Source of the DNA: Chiua virens
Taxonomy: Eukaryota > Basidiomycota > Agaricomycetes > Boletales > Boletaceae
DNA: 64,000 nucleotides
Direction of reading: 5' to 3'
NCBI GenBank assembly: GCA_019787685.1
Contig: JAHNUO010000005.1
Coordinates: 1,984,001-2,048,000, forward strand
Within the stretch, counting starts at the first letter, position 1. Every line of letters begins with the position of its first letter. A program made the position numbers and the translations under genes. The notes beneath the pieces were generated by a model. It ran no database searches. It was not told the DNA's origin and was given only the letters and a program-made list of their open reading frames with translations. This document shows positions 45,660 to 57,913 of this stretch, one piece after another.

Positions 45660-46596
45660 TTAGGATCCTTCAATTATCGTCGGCATCTCGCCCGCCCGAG
45701 CTGTGTCTCTAATACACCGATTATCGGTTGTCGGATGTGTGGACGCCATGCCTACAACCTGCACTTCCTGTCTGTTGGGCGAATCCTTTGATGACGAATC
45801 AGCTCCCGCTGTATACGCAAGGGAGGGCCCTTGAAGCTGTTCTTTCTCGGATAACTGTCCTTCGAGTCGTGTTGCCTGATAGTATTGGTCTAGAGTTATC
45901 CCACCAGACCTCGAGGAATTGAGAGATGCAACTCGCCTGCAGTAAGGCGACTTTTCAATGCCATCCTTCTTGTTTCCTCCTTTGGTATTCACTAAGAGGA
46001 GCTCGTCCCTCTGCAGCGGCCGCTCTCATCTCCGAGTCCCTTCTCCTCAGCCTACGTGTCGTGCTTTCGGACAAATTCTGGCCCTCCTTCAAGCTTAGCA
46101 GGACGGTTTCAAGAAAACCCACGGGAGGAAGAGGGGTGAACAGCGCGCGCAAAAATACGTCTATGTAGTCGCCAGAACATATCGGTGGGATCGGCGGGAA
46201 CTCGGGCGTGTCGTCCGAGGTTTTGTGCGGCGAGAAAGGATACGTCAGGCCGAGAAAGCCGGTGCCAACGCAGGGTGGTTTGACACTTGCTAGACTGAAC
46301 GTGGTCAGGTTACGCAGGAGATGTACTGTAGGCGGATTATAGCGAATGCATGTCGCGACCACCCTCCAAAATGTGCGCACAGCGGAGGATTTGGGGCCGA
46401 AATCGCGTAGCTTTGTCGAGACGAAGATCTTGGCTACGGTGTGATGAACCATTCCGTTCGCTGGTGAACAAGTGGTAATAAGGACGGATGTACTGAGACC
46501 TGCGTTGCTCCACATGGTGTGTTGATTTGCATGAGATGTGCACAGTCGCGCGGTTCCAGCCCGCGTTTCCGTCACGTGAATAGAAATCAACGTCAC
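45660..46596 (-). CDS. Unknown protein, divergent neighbour of ARP10
   Basis: A 213-codon minus-strand frame from ATG 46596 (MTLISIHVTETRAGTARLC) contains RDFGPKSSAVRTFWRVVATC, then PPTVHLLRNLTTFSLASVKP and SGDYIDVFLRALFTPLPPVG, and ends in a basic helix (TTRRLRRRDSEMRAAAAEG). A second frame, 45660-45992, offers a Gln/Ser-rich tail (GGITLDQYYQATRLEGQ) and may be joined by an intron near 45960-46000; that junction is a guess. A later start at MWSNAGLS (46515) is possible. No domain recognised. The start lies 49 bp from the ARP10 ATG on the other strand. Confidence 0.5.
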
Positions 46597-46645
46597 GTGC
46601 AGCTCAGAGACCTGCCGAACAATGATTAGTACACTGAAACTTTGA

Positions 46646-48714
46646 ATGGCTGCAGTCCCATCTACACCAAGAGCAAATCCAAGTTTAACAGCGACGCCGA
46701 CAACGACACGTCTTGCGAGCTCACATGCCCTGCATTCATCGCCACATTACACGACCACTCGCAGACACTCGCTGTATGGCACCGAGGACCGCGTCGTGAT
46801 CGATCCAGGGTCGCGCATCTGGAAGGTCGGTTTTAGTGGAGAAGGAAAGCCAAGAGACGTCTTTTACGCTAACGCGGCAAATTCTGAGTCTCTGTGGAGT
46901 TGGATTCAGGCGACCGATCCGTCAGCAAGAGCCGAGGAGGACCGGATGCTCGAGATTAACATCGAGAGGTGTATGCGTTCCGTATTTCACGAGTGAGTGT
47001 TTCTATGGAAAATCAGTTCTGATCAATGCGATGGTGACCTGTCTTAGGTCCCTACTTACCGACCCCAAGTCGCGCAAGGTCATTCTCGTAGAGCATCCGT
47101 TACTTCCACTAAATATAAAGGACATATTCGCCAAAGTTTTGTTCGGAAACCTGCAGGTATATCTAGACTTTTCATATCCTGGTATATATTCAAAATCGGC
47201 AAGGTTCCTTCGGTATCGTTTGCCTCGAGCCATTTACTTTCCCTTCTCTCTGTCGGTCGCATTACAGGCCTTGTTATCGATTGTGGTCATCTCGAATCCA
47301 CCGCACTTCCAGTTTGTATTATCTTTCTATTACTTGCTTCAGACTAACATGGGTATCACAGATATTCGCTGCTCGTCCTATGTTTCCCCACCTACGAACA
47401 ACACCATTAGCCGGATCACGGTTCACATTGCACCTCCGTGCACTCCTTCTCCTCTTCGGAACGTACGTCCCCCCTCCAGCGAACCTCAGCAGCGTGAATC
47501 CTCCATTATCAACTCGGACCACTCGCGTGCCACAGGAGATTCTCACCGACGCCCTTATCGAAGATATCAAAACACGCTGCTGCTTTGTCAGTAGCGCACT
47601 TGATATAAACCTCGACTCCATGCGTTCCTCTTCTCCCGCGCCCGCCTCTGAATCCGATCTTCCCCCCTCCAGTGACGCGGCCATGTCCGAATCGGAATTT
47701 TCACATGCCTCGGAGGGGATGGAGAGCATAAGCTCTTCGCAGCAGCAGGCCTCGTCTGACATCGAAGTCGTGTCACATTCTGGACAGTCCGATTCTGGTG
47801 GCAGAGAAGGTCATCTACAGATACTTGCCAATATGTACATGAGACATTCGACCGCGACAGACATCCAACTCCGCTGTCGTGCCGCCTGTCTCACAACAGC
47901 TGGGCACCGGCAGGGGTACTCTCATCATCCCGGGTTGGATCCGTGAACGTGCAGCTGAAGTCTTGTTTGAGGGCGGCGACGTCGACGAAAGCAGCGTCGC
48001 CGAGGTCCTCCTCGAAGCGCTTCTCAAGGTTTCCCTCTCCCTGATCACACAATGCCTCCCACTCTGACACATCGAACCCGATAGGTACCTGTCGACCTCC
48101 GCAAGACAGCTCGTAGCGTCCATAGTCGTCACGGGCGGTACAGCGATGGTGCCAGGCTTCATCCCGCGCCTTTACGCTGAGCTGCTACGCGCCATCGGAT
48201 TGCCGGCGCGGCCACGTCAGGGACCGACACGGTCGGGTCGGCCTCTCCCCCCCGTGTACGATCGTTATGCGACACTCCGCCCTCTCGTGCCCCACATCGC
48301 CGTCCTCAACAACCCCGCCCCACCGTCCATCCCCGTCCTCACCGCGCGCGACGGCCAACGCGGGCAAGGCACCCGCGTTTGCGCCCGGTTCAATGGCGTG
48401 GGTGGGCGGGTCCCTCGCTGGGTACGTCGTCCCGTCTCTTTTTCTCTGCGCCGGACAGACTGACACGTCGTGCAGCGCGCTCAAAACAGGTGGCGTAGAG
48501 GTCTCGAGAGAACAATGGGACGAGGCGTGTACGTCTCAAACAGACGAGGACGACCCGATGGAGTCTGCGCCGCCCATGCCGCCGGAACAGCGGCCGAGAG
48601 GGGTTCTCCCCGATTGGACGCGGACTGCCGTTGCCGGTGGGTGCGCAGTCTGCGGTCACACCCAAACCCGCAGTAGCCCCGCTATCACCGCTTCAGATGG
48701 CTGTCGGCGCATGA
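46646..48714 (+). CDS. ARP10: Actin-related protein 10 (dynactin pointed-end); several apparent +1 shifts
   Basis: ATG at 46646 (MAAVPSTPRANPSLTATPTT). The first exon includes RVVIDPGSRIWKVGFSGEGK, the actin-fold phosphate-loop region; next come KVILVEHPLLPLNIKDIFAK, GLVIDCGHLESTALP and PRVPQEILTDALIEDIKTRC-like sequence, an acidic Ser-rich insertion, then GTLIIPGWIRERAAEVLFEG, SIVVTGGTAMVPGFIPRLYA and, after an intron, ALKTGGVEVSREQWDEA near the C-terminus. The insertion and ending are those of fungal Arp10/Arp11, a dynactin pointed-end subunit working with dynein. One-base steps are needed near 47874, 48105, 48365 and 48628; with the last one the frame ends at TGA 48712-48714 after LQMAVGA. 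Confidence 0.82.
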
Positions 48715-49102
48715 GACTGATTATACACGCTGTACATATCTTTGTCGTGAACGCATCCTGCTATATTACTGTTAATGATGCCATATATACACATGAAACC
48801 CAGAGGTAGCCTAACGCTACAGATCCCACAGTATTCCCAACATGCAAAGGGCAGAGAAGTGCGGGACGTTCTCGCAAAAGGGGGGTCAAGAAAATCGATT
48901 GTGGTACTGATACCATAGATGCATAAAATGAACGAACGTGAGGTGTCGCGGCGACCGTTTAAACCGGTAAAGGATCGATTGAATGGCTCAAGCCACATAT
49001 AAACCAAAAGAGCGTGAAACCAATATGATCGCCTGTGCCACGAGGAACGAAAACGAACGGGAACAAGGTGGACAGGCAGACGAAACGAACAAAGGGGGGT
49101 AT
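48715..49102. other. Intergenic, no feature seen
   Basis: About 390 bp between the convergent ends of ARP10 and the PB1 gene. Confidence 0.5.
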
Positions 49103-51886
49103 TTATTCGCGGCTTCCAATGATCCGCAAAAATAACTTGCCAGTGTGAGTCACAACGACGTCGTCCCACTCGTCCTGTGAGGAAATAAAATGAAGCGGCG
49201 CACCCTTGACACGGGCGGATCTAATCGATGTCAAGGACCCTGCGCGAGGTCGTCCACTCTCGGCCCGTTCGGAAGGCGGCTGCTCCAAGTAAGCAACCGC
49301 AAAGGTGTTACATATAGTCGACCTCTCCGTCTGCATAAATTTATCGTAGATCTTTCGACGCAGTTCGTCGTATGTTGTATAGCGAGGCAGGCGAAGCATG
49401 ACTATGTTGTCCTCGTGTATGGCCTTGATAGAGAGCATGGCCGGGATGGCCGCTGGATGACGTTGATCCGCTTGATATCGAGGTCGTGAGGGAAGAGCGA
49501 CGGATCGAGTATGCGGATGAAGAACTGAAGGTGGAGGTGGAACTGGATTGCTGCTCAGGGATATGATACATTGCCTCTTCCATGGTGGGGGTCTTGGGGT
49601 ATTCCTCTGGGATCATGGAATGCGATCGTACGAGAGGTGGACGGTTTTGCTGTTGGGAGAAACGGTACATTGCCTCATCTACGGTGGGGGTCTCGGGGTA
49701 TCCCTCTGGGATCATGGAGTGCGGTCGAAGTATATCTAGACAGTTGTTAATACCCGAGAAAGACGTGTCATTAGGAACACCGCATACCGGAGAAGTAGGC
49801 GTCAAGGAAATCTCCCTGATCATCGAAGTCATCTTCTGAGTATGGATCATACCCTCCGCAAGACTCCTCTCCGACTGAGAGTGGTCGTTGTGCATGGTTC
49901 GCGGGCCTCGAAGATCGTTCACCGCGTGGAATGACAGCGTCGACAGAGGAGTTGGACACCACTGAAGCCAAACTAGACACGGAGGCCCTGGACTGGTGTC
50001 GGGGCTCTGGGGCGGGGCTTGACAAACAGTAGTCTACACCAAGTTCATCAAGGTAGGCACTAGCCCTCATAGTCGACGAGGAACGCATGGACTGCAGCGA
50101 AGCTCTTGAATACCGAGACAGTGATCGTGCTGGAGGGATGGTGAGTGGCATGGTTAGGAGTGGAAGGTACTACTCACGTGCTGCCCCTGAGATTCCGAAG
50201 GATGGCGAACCGTAAACCCTTGCATTGCGATTTTTCCTACTAATAGATTCGGTCCGCGTTCGCGACAAACCGCCGTCCAGGTCGGATTTTGGTGAGGAAG
50301 CGAGTTCGCAATCTTCTGGGAGAGACTCCAAGATGGACGAACGTTCAGCACCTGGGACATGGGGGTTATGACTAAATCGAATCGGCATGTCTTGCGACGC
50401 GACAACAGGATGTGAAGAACTGGGCGAAAGCTGTCGAGGCATCGTAACAGGCGTCGAGGGTAAGGAAGAGGAAGATTGAGACCCAAAAGAAGATGCTCTG
50501 GACCTCATGGAAGAAAACTCCTGTCTCTTCTCCATCAATCTACCCTGTCTAGGTGGGTCAAGACCGTCTTCCGACGACGAATCCGAGTGACCATAAGATC
50601 GTGAGGGTGATTTCCCTTTTGCAGGAGATAATGATTTTGCAGAGAGCGAAGCCGGTGATACTGGTAAGGCAGAAAGTATACTCGACGAGAAGGATGTCCG
50701 GGACCGTTCTGCGGTAGATTTCTGAGAGGACTGTACTTTCCGCGCTAGATCAACATCCCTCCTCCAAACACCGAAAAAATCAGTAAATGTACGAGTCGCT
50801 TTGATTTCTTGGATAAGCGTTGGCAGGTCGTCTTGTAGCAAAACCCGCATCATTTGCCTAAGGTCCTCGAATCGATTGTCAATGGTTTCCTGGCTTGCGC
50901 GGAAGAGGATTCCCTTCTTCGAGAGCTTTGGTATATACTGATGTATGTCACGAGCGATATCATTGGGGTCTGGACCGAAAGGGAGTGACTCCCAGGAGGC
51001 AGCTTGATCGCTATGAATATAAACACCGTTCTTCTTGACGCCTTTCCCAGCTGCAAGGCGGCTGCGCTTTTGTCTTGCTGCACGAGAATACTCGACTTCG
51101 AGGCTTTCTTGGAACCATAAACAATCTTCCCACCTTCGCCAGATGTCATACTCGTTGAGGGAAGCGATGGATTCACGGGAGGAACGTGTGATTGTTGAGG
51201 TATTATCGCCCTTTACCGGGTGAATGCGGAAGCCATAGCTGTGACTGTTACCTGAAACGTGATATCAGCATGGTGGCGTCCATCGGCGAATGGGGAACCG
51301 ACCTTGCTTTTCGGGAGGAAGTAGCTGAACATAGAAAGGTTCTGGAGCACGCTTGTACACGGCTCTTTTCCAAGCCTAGGATCTCAATGAGCAGGAGAAG
51401 CAGGTAACGACGTTGAAGACTGACGTCTGGAGAGATTGGACCTTCTGGCGTCCCGGATGTCCCCTAGAATGTGCGAGGGATAAGAGAGCAGACCACAAGC
51501 GACAAGCACACATGACACGTACACAAAAGTCACTCATGCTTGAGGATGTTTCTCAGAGATGTTTCGACGCGACTGAGCACCGGATCAACAATCTAGGAGT
51601 CGACAAGATCCAGGTATGTGCTCACTCTTACAGCGAGTCTCTTGAGATAAGGAAGAGTGGCGACCGTGAAAGAGAATTGGCACGAAGACCTCCAAAAGAT
51701 AGCAAGATGCCTGGATAAACAAATTTGAATCAGGATACCCACACTCAAAGGCCGGACGTGAACAAGTAGTCTCACCTGACTTCGACGAAGAGCGGACGAA
51801 TCAAGGGAGTCTTTTCGATGTTGGGGCACAAAGCAGGAACGAGACGTGCGTGATGGAGGCAAGAAAGAAAAGGGAATTGTGGTCAT
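49103..51886 (-). CDS. PB1-domain protein, possible PX-like N-terminal region
   Basis: The last exon (49103 to about 49440, minus strand) encodes a PB1-type domain: IKAIHEDNIVMLRLPRYTTY, DELRRKIYDKF and FISSQDEWDDVVVTHTGKLF, stop TAA-equivalent at 49103-49105. Upstream there are long Ser/Pro-rich exons, with KKNGVYIHSDQAASWESLPF, ARDIHQYIPKLSKKGILFRA and FTDFFGVWRRDVDLARK as conserved-looking parts. Near 51130-51350 the reading APEPFYVQLLPPEKQ ... YDIWRRWEDCLWFQE resembles a PX fold. A 38-residue repeat occurs twice (HSMIPEGYPETPTVDEAMY and HSMIPEEYPKTPTMEEAMY, 49560-49740). The proposed ATG at 51886 (MTTIPFSFLPPSRTSR) is uncertain. PX plus PB1 recalls scaffold proteins such as Bem1 but no SH3 domain was seen. 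Confidence 0.6.
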
Positions 51887-52347
51887 ATTTTCTGGTCAGA
51901 CGCACTGTAATTGTCTGAGTGAATGACGGTGACCACGTGTTACCCGTTTTATCGTGCACAATAAGGTCCATTTAGCCGAACCTCCCACAAATTAATTGGT
52001 CCGACTTCTCCGAATCTCGATAGCGACTTATGCACATGCACATGCACATGGTTCAATTCCATCCAATCAGTACCAACTCCTTATGTCGACAGTGTACATT
52101 TTCTCTATCATCGATAAACTTCTGACCCTCTTTGGTGGATGGGCCAACACTTGGGACTAGCACTCAATGGTGGCGCAGCGGATCATGTATGTACTTGGTA
52201 GTAAAGCCTATTGTTCTCTCTCCGGGTCATTCTGGTCTGAGTCTGGACCTCGCTTCCGACTGACATGGCAGACAATCGGAGAACAATCCCATCTACTCTT
52301 CTCAATTCATTGTATACCCAAGAAAGTACCTAAAGATTTACGCAAGT
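51887..52347. other. Intergenic, no gene seen
   Basis: About 460 bp. It includes a short simple repeat, three copies of ATGCAC, at 52030-52048. Confidence 0.5.
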
Positions 52348-53761
52348 TCACCCACCGCTCAGCAACTTCTTGATCATTTCGTCATCTATTCCTCGCCCTC
52401 GCGACGCTGCCCGGTTCTCCTGTAGTCTCTCCAATCCATTCCGGATGCTCTCCATATGGACATGGAGTGGCAACTCGCCGTCGAGACCCGGAGCAGCCTA
52501 TTCTCTCCCGCAAGACCTCTAAATCGTCGCTCATCGTGTGCAACGCGTGCAGCGCAGCCTTGACGTGCGCCACGGCCTGCTTTCTATAATCTCCAAGGTC
52601 ATTAAGCAGGGCTAGACGGTCACCATAGTCTCGGATAGCCTTTTTATTCCCACCCAATTTCGTCCAGAGTTCGCCCATGAGCTCATCCCTCTCGGCCGTA
52701 GTATGTTTGTCTTCCCGAGTAATCATTTCGTGCAGTACCCGGACGTCCGCGTCCAACTGTTCGAGGTTCTGCCAGGAAACTTCCGCTTCGAGAATGAGCT
52801 TTGCTATGGCCTGTTCCGATTCGTCCATTGCAAGGGTGAATGCTTTACCAATGATCTCTTCAGCGGTCGGCCCTAGCTTAACCGGGGAAATGGCCTGAAG
52901 GAGCGGTGAGGGGGCCTTCTTGTGAGCACCCTTGATGGTCGCCATAGGCGTAATTATTCAGCGCCATCACTCTGCAACATTAGTAAGTTTATCTCCGACA
53001 GTCAAGGGGACGAACACATACTCATCGATGGCACCGACAACCTTTGCGTCTAGTTTACTTAGCCCTCGACCAGTTTTCTTGGCATCTGAACCAATCGTAC
53101 GAAGCATGTCCGCGACGTTGTCCTTTGATTTGAGGTCACTATAGCGCACCAGGAGCGAGAGATCCTGAGTCGCCATTTCTGCCCTCAAAACATCTATGGA
53201 CAATTGCGAACCGCCCATAGATTCCTCGATCAACTGGTCAAATGCAGAGTTCTGTATGTTGACGAGCTTCTCGAAGCTCACGGAATATGGTTTGACGGGA
53301 ACGCACAACACGCTCTTCGACACGCCTGGGAAGATACACAGGGGAGAAAAGACTATCCGAATAGTAGGCATCATCCACGAGATTAGCCATGTCAACATGT
53401 ATAGGCAGAGAAGCCATGAGAGCGGCCTCCGCATTTTCTTGATCGAATCTTTGAAAACGTCAAACGTGTATGACGCTGTGAATCGGGCACCGTCTACGAG
53501 CGCTTCCTGGACTTCCTCCTTCCTCACTAGGGGTGTTTTCTTGCGTCCTTTGGTAGGATAACTCTTCGATGGAGTCGAAGAAGCAACGAATGAGGTTTTA
53601 GTTGCAACTCGTCGCCTTTTGCGGATAGAGATAGCGCTTGCCGTCAGAGAACCACTCACGCTGGAAGCTGTTGCCTCCCGCAGAGAGTTCTCCTCGGCGT
53701 CTGAAACGTTCTCCCAGTCCTCTTGGACATCATTGAACGACTGCACCTTGAACAGGTCCAT
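52348..53761 (-). CDS. Membrane protein with coiled coil, unknown; two apparent +1 shifts
   Basis: Minus strand. The start MDLFKVQSFNDVQEDWENVS at 53761 is preferred; an in-frame ATG at 53809 would add 16 residues. Features: an acidic N-terminus, a basic ISIRKRRRVATKTS stretch, one membrane helix (SWLLCLYMLTWLISWMMP, about residue 117), then a loop and long helices. After the intron at about 52980-53030 the chain runs EVMALNNYA, MATIKGAHKKAPSPLLQAIS and on through coiled-coil-like helices. The frame needs a one-base skip near 52946 and near 52506; after that it ends RGRGIDDEMIKKLLSGG with TGA at 52348-52350. I do not recognise the family; single-pass membrane anchoring is likely. Confidence 0.6.
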
Positions 53762-54884
53762 TGCATTGCACGTGGACAGGAGAAAGACCGCGCACCTTGA
53801 GGTCGGCATCCTCTAGTGGTTGGCCCCCAGGACTCGGAGAAAGTTGCATACTTTCAGATCGGGTTCGAGTTGAATGTTCCGTAGCCTAGTGGTTTTCAGA
53901 GAGGGGATAGGTCGTGTTGAAAGTAAACTGTTCACACATCGAACAAGCATGCACAGCCATGCGCCTATGTACAACACTTTGCACGATCTAAACGAGTCAA
54001 TACAAAACACGTTTCGTGGCGAACGGGGACGCATAACACCTTCTGGCAGAATCACCTGCTAGAGAAAATCTATATATTAATTTATTACGTTCCTTCTCTA
54101 CGTCTACCTTCGTTGAGCGTGGAGCCACAGCAAGTTCACTGCATGAAATGCACTGGGACACTCCTACTGTTCCGCCGGCTCCTGGTTGCTCGGCTGGATT
54201 CTTCGGACGACTCGGACTCGGTGTGCTTTCAAATTGCGAAGACCATCGGATCCAGGCACTGAGGAGGAATAAGGAAGTAGCAAACGCAAAACGTCCAAAT
54301 TGTCATAGCTGCAACTGTTCACTTGCCTTTCCGTAGGGACGTGCTCATTGAATTGAACTCACAACTGAAGGAATAACCTTATCGGACCAGTGTTTGGCGG
54401 CAAAGGGTAACTACGATTCTAGGATTCCAGCCTTTCCAGGCGTAGTGGCCCGCTGAGCAAGTGGTCAATTGAGCGGATCAGGCAATTGTTTATTCCTCCG
54501 GGTTGACAAACAACTCTGCTTCTTATTTACATGTAAGGTATTTCCGAGGTTTTCAGGACCCTGACGCAGGGCAACTTGGGAAAAGGTTCCCTAGTTTGCC
54601 CGCGGGCTAAATCGATGGTTTGAACGATTATGCTTGATGGTTGTCAGATTAGGTTCAAGTCACAGGGTTGAAAATTCGTGGAACACTTGACCGTTCAGCT
54701 AGTGAATATTGTCTTCGAGGCCTACATATGCATAGTATACCCACTGATCGCCGTTAAATAAAGTCTCATGCAACAAATCTGCCATCATTGAAATGAATCG
54801 AATATTTGACATGTGAACCGCAGTATAGATAGGTTGTACCGCTCCAGATTGTACCGCACGCACACCGTGACTCACGGATCGTGT
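53762..54884. other. Intergenic, no feature seen
   Basis: About 1.1 kb between the coiled-coil gene and copy E. Only short unsupported open frames (for example 54148-54336). Confidence 0.5.
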
Positions 54885-56568
54885 TCACCGACAAGTACTA
54901 CCTAAACCCTTCCACCCTTGCATCGGTATCTCCTCGACCTCCATTCCCTCGGTCTGTTCTGCCTCTGCGAACGCGATCGTTGTTCCGGCGATGCTTCCGT
55001 TGGATACAGACACCAAGCCGAAGCCAGTGTCCAACCCACCCACACGTCGACCTTGGAGGTCGGATGCGTACAATTCCCGTATACTCATGATGAATCGAGG
55101 TGTTAGAGTGTACGCGGGCACAAATTGCACGATATATAAGAATATCGGTTGCCACCCTGAATTTGGAATGTTCCCTGAGACACTCAGAATGTCGACAAAG
55201 TTAATTAGGAAAATGCTGAGAGCGGGCTGGATCAGCAGTGAAGAAGCACGAGACTGGAACGTACGCAAAGAAGTAGAGGACGCCCTGTTTGACGAGCAAT
55301 TTCATGTACAGATTGGGTTGCCACTGCTTTGTGATACGGTACATTTGCAGTGATTGTTTCACAAACTGGATGATCGCAAGCAAGCACAGAGCTACAGCGA
55401 AGGCAATTTGCATTACGTTAGTCACTTGACCCCAGGTGGGCTCAACCCCCACCACACAAAGCGAGTATTCCAATATAACTATGGTGGTCACTGACAGCTG
55501 GTTAGCGCAACATACTATTCATTGCGGCACCGCCCACATACCTGCTCCAACTCTCGCCTTACTGTAGAACCCAGAAGCGATAACAGCGGAGGTCATCTCA
55601 ATGACATACAAGGCAATGAGAACGACGAGGATTAATCTGGATCGATGATACATCGCCCATATACGGAGAATCATCACGACTGTAGCCGTTGATTTAAGAT
55701 GCCATTTCCGAACAAGACCAACTTACTGTCAGCTGCGCCGAGGAAAAGCACATATGTCCATAGGCTCATAATATCCAATATTTCGCCTTACGATTATTCA
55801 GGAAGGAAGAAAAGGAGGTTTTCAGTGACTGTGCTCACATCTGTTTTGTGAAAATCAGCTGTGGCTTGAACCCAAAGCCCCAACAATGAGGTCAGGATGA
55901 ATACTGTACGTACGTCTACGGTACACACTTCAGCGCCCGTTCGTCCTTAGTGTCGGATGAACGCACCTTTGCATGAGGTAGGAAGCTACTTCCGACTTGC
56001 AGTGAGGTAAGCATCTGGGCAGCCACACGTTTTCATTGTTGAACTTACAGAGGACAGGGATTCTGAGAAACATTCTGCATCAGCACTCGGTCTGATGTCA
56101 TACAACAAAACTCACATGACGCTGAACAAGCCACAATAACGAACCTATAATTTCATAGCGATTAGCTTGTCATGAGTTGCCACCGAGCGCTAGGACGATA
56201 CGCACCAGAACGAACAGCGTAGACACCCTGCTCCATGGTTTACTCTACGATCCTATCAGGAAGGCGAACTCCGAAACTTGTTGTGCGCTAACCCAGATAT
56301 ACTTTAACTGAACAATCGATTGAGCGAAGTCTCGTGTAAAATATGAGAGTTATACTTCTCTCAGGAATGTCAGCACTGCCAATATGTATAAGTTGAAGAG
56401 TGTTGTAACAAAGCCCGTAACTCACCGTAATCATATGCGACGGCAATGATGATGGCAACTGATAATTTGTGAGACCTTGCACACTGCAGGGGGAAAGAGC
56501 GTACGGGTCACGTAGTTATTCTGCTGGATACTAGCGACGAAAGATACTAGAGAAGATTCAGACGACAT
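54885..56568 (-). CDS. DUF6533-domain multi-pass membrane protein, copy E
   Basis: On the minus strand the ATG at 56568 gives MSSESSLVSFVASIQQNNYV, intron 1 follows VT, then LAIIIAVAYDY and short exons as in the other copies. Membrane segments include VALCLLAIIQFVKQSLQMYR near 55370, LLVKQGVLYFFAYVP near 55280 and LSIFLINFVDILSVSGNIPN near 55190. The C-terminal block TPRFIMSIRELYASDLQGRR, then GLDTGFGLVS (a D-T-G-F variant of DSGFG) and an acidic tail, ends at TGA 54885-54887. It groups with copy C by loop wording and by promoter. Confidence 0.8.
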
Positions 56569-56660
56569 AATCCGGAGGGATGATCGCGGTGACAAGTCGA
56601 GCGGGAGAGAGGCAGGTGTGCAAAGGAATGTTAATATTACCCATCGGAGTGCAGGCAACT

Positions 56661-56690
56661 GGGTTTATAAAGAGAAGGAACTCATTTCGT
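56661..56690 (-). promoter_or_regulatory. Core promoter of DUF6533 copy E
   Basis: Read on the minus strand: CGAAATGAGTTCCTTCTCTT followed by TATAAACCC. Matches the copy C promoter in sequence and in distance to the ATG. Confidence 0.65.
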
Positions 56691-57913
56691 CAATGGTAAC
56701 GAAAAAATCCCGTCAATCAGCATTATGAGCGCAGACGCGCTGGAGATTGTACCACATGCATGTGGACAAGCGAACACCGCAATCCAGGTGAGGCCTGAAG
56801 GGTTATAGGAGATGCGTGAAACATTACATACGACAGCCTGCTTAACCCCGAAGACTTCTGATGCCAAGCAGGATGTTGGCTGTCTCTTTCAGCAGGTATT
56901 ACTAATATGCACATGCCCACAGCCCAAAAACAAGGTATACTCGTCAGCATTTCTTAATGATTGTGCATGAACACTACCAGCGTAAAAATGTTTACCCACC
57001 TCTTTTTCATACCCATATTTCGGATTTGGATGGTATTTAATTATTTAATAGGCTGTCTCACCCGTCAGAAAGTGCAAGCTTACCTCACCAAAAAACATGA
57101 GTATGAGTATGTCAGCAAAAACGAGTGTCAGAAGTACCCAAGCGAGCCCGACAAAGTTTGTGTGAGCCAGTTGTGTTGCTCCAAAAAAGGCAACTGGAGG
57201 GCGGCTGTGTCACCGTGACCCATTGCATCACTGATCTGGTAACAGATAAGTTCTAGAATCACTTGTGTAGATAACAAAAATACATCCAGAGGTATATATC
57301 TGTGAAGCCTGAGTCTCGAGAGGCTCAAACCATCATGCACCATCAATCTGCTCCTGCAAAATTCCTTGCTGCCACATCAGGAAAATAGAGAAGACTCAGA
57401 AGAGAAGATATTTCTGGATTGCAATGACAAAGTGACATAAATATGAAACATGATGATAAAGCCTTGTCCTCACTTAGATCCATTACTGTCCTTTTCAGGC
57501 AAGTTGACCCCACAGGAAAATGCAAAGAAAAATGCCTCTTACATCAGTGTTCTCATACCACCTCAACCACTCATGTGCAACATATGAATGGTAATTTATC
57601 ATAGGGTTCTCAAGGACAATTGTCTAGTATGTCAGAAATATGGATATGTTTTTCTTTTTTATCCTACTATTGGTTTAGACCTTTTAAGACACTAAAACAC
57701 ATTATCTAAGCGGTGGGAATGATGGAATATACAATTTTATTACTGCTATATGTATTATTTAACCAAGGGATGTGGCTAGAATAAAGGGGAAAGGCATGAA
57801 AACATTAGATTCCAAATTTGGATATGTTATGGGAGTAGTGGCTGCTTTTGGTCATCATTAACATTCCTGTGCCACCGCTTTCAGGTGATTATGTAAGCAG
57901 GCCAAAGCGCACA

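Noticed and set aside
56961..57218. 85-codon Cys/Lys-containing ORF in the AT-rich island
   Set aside because: No signal peptide, no known pattern and no supporting context; probably chance.
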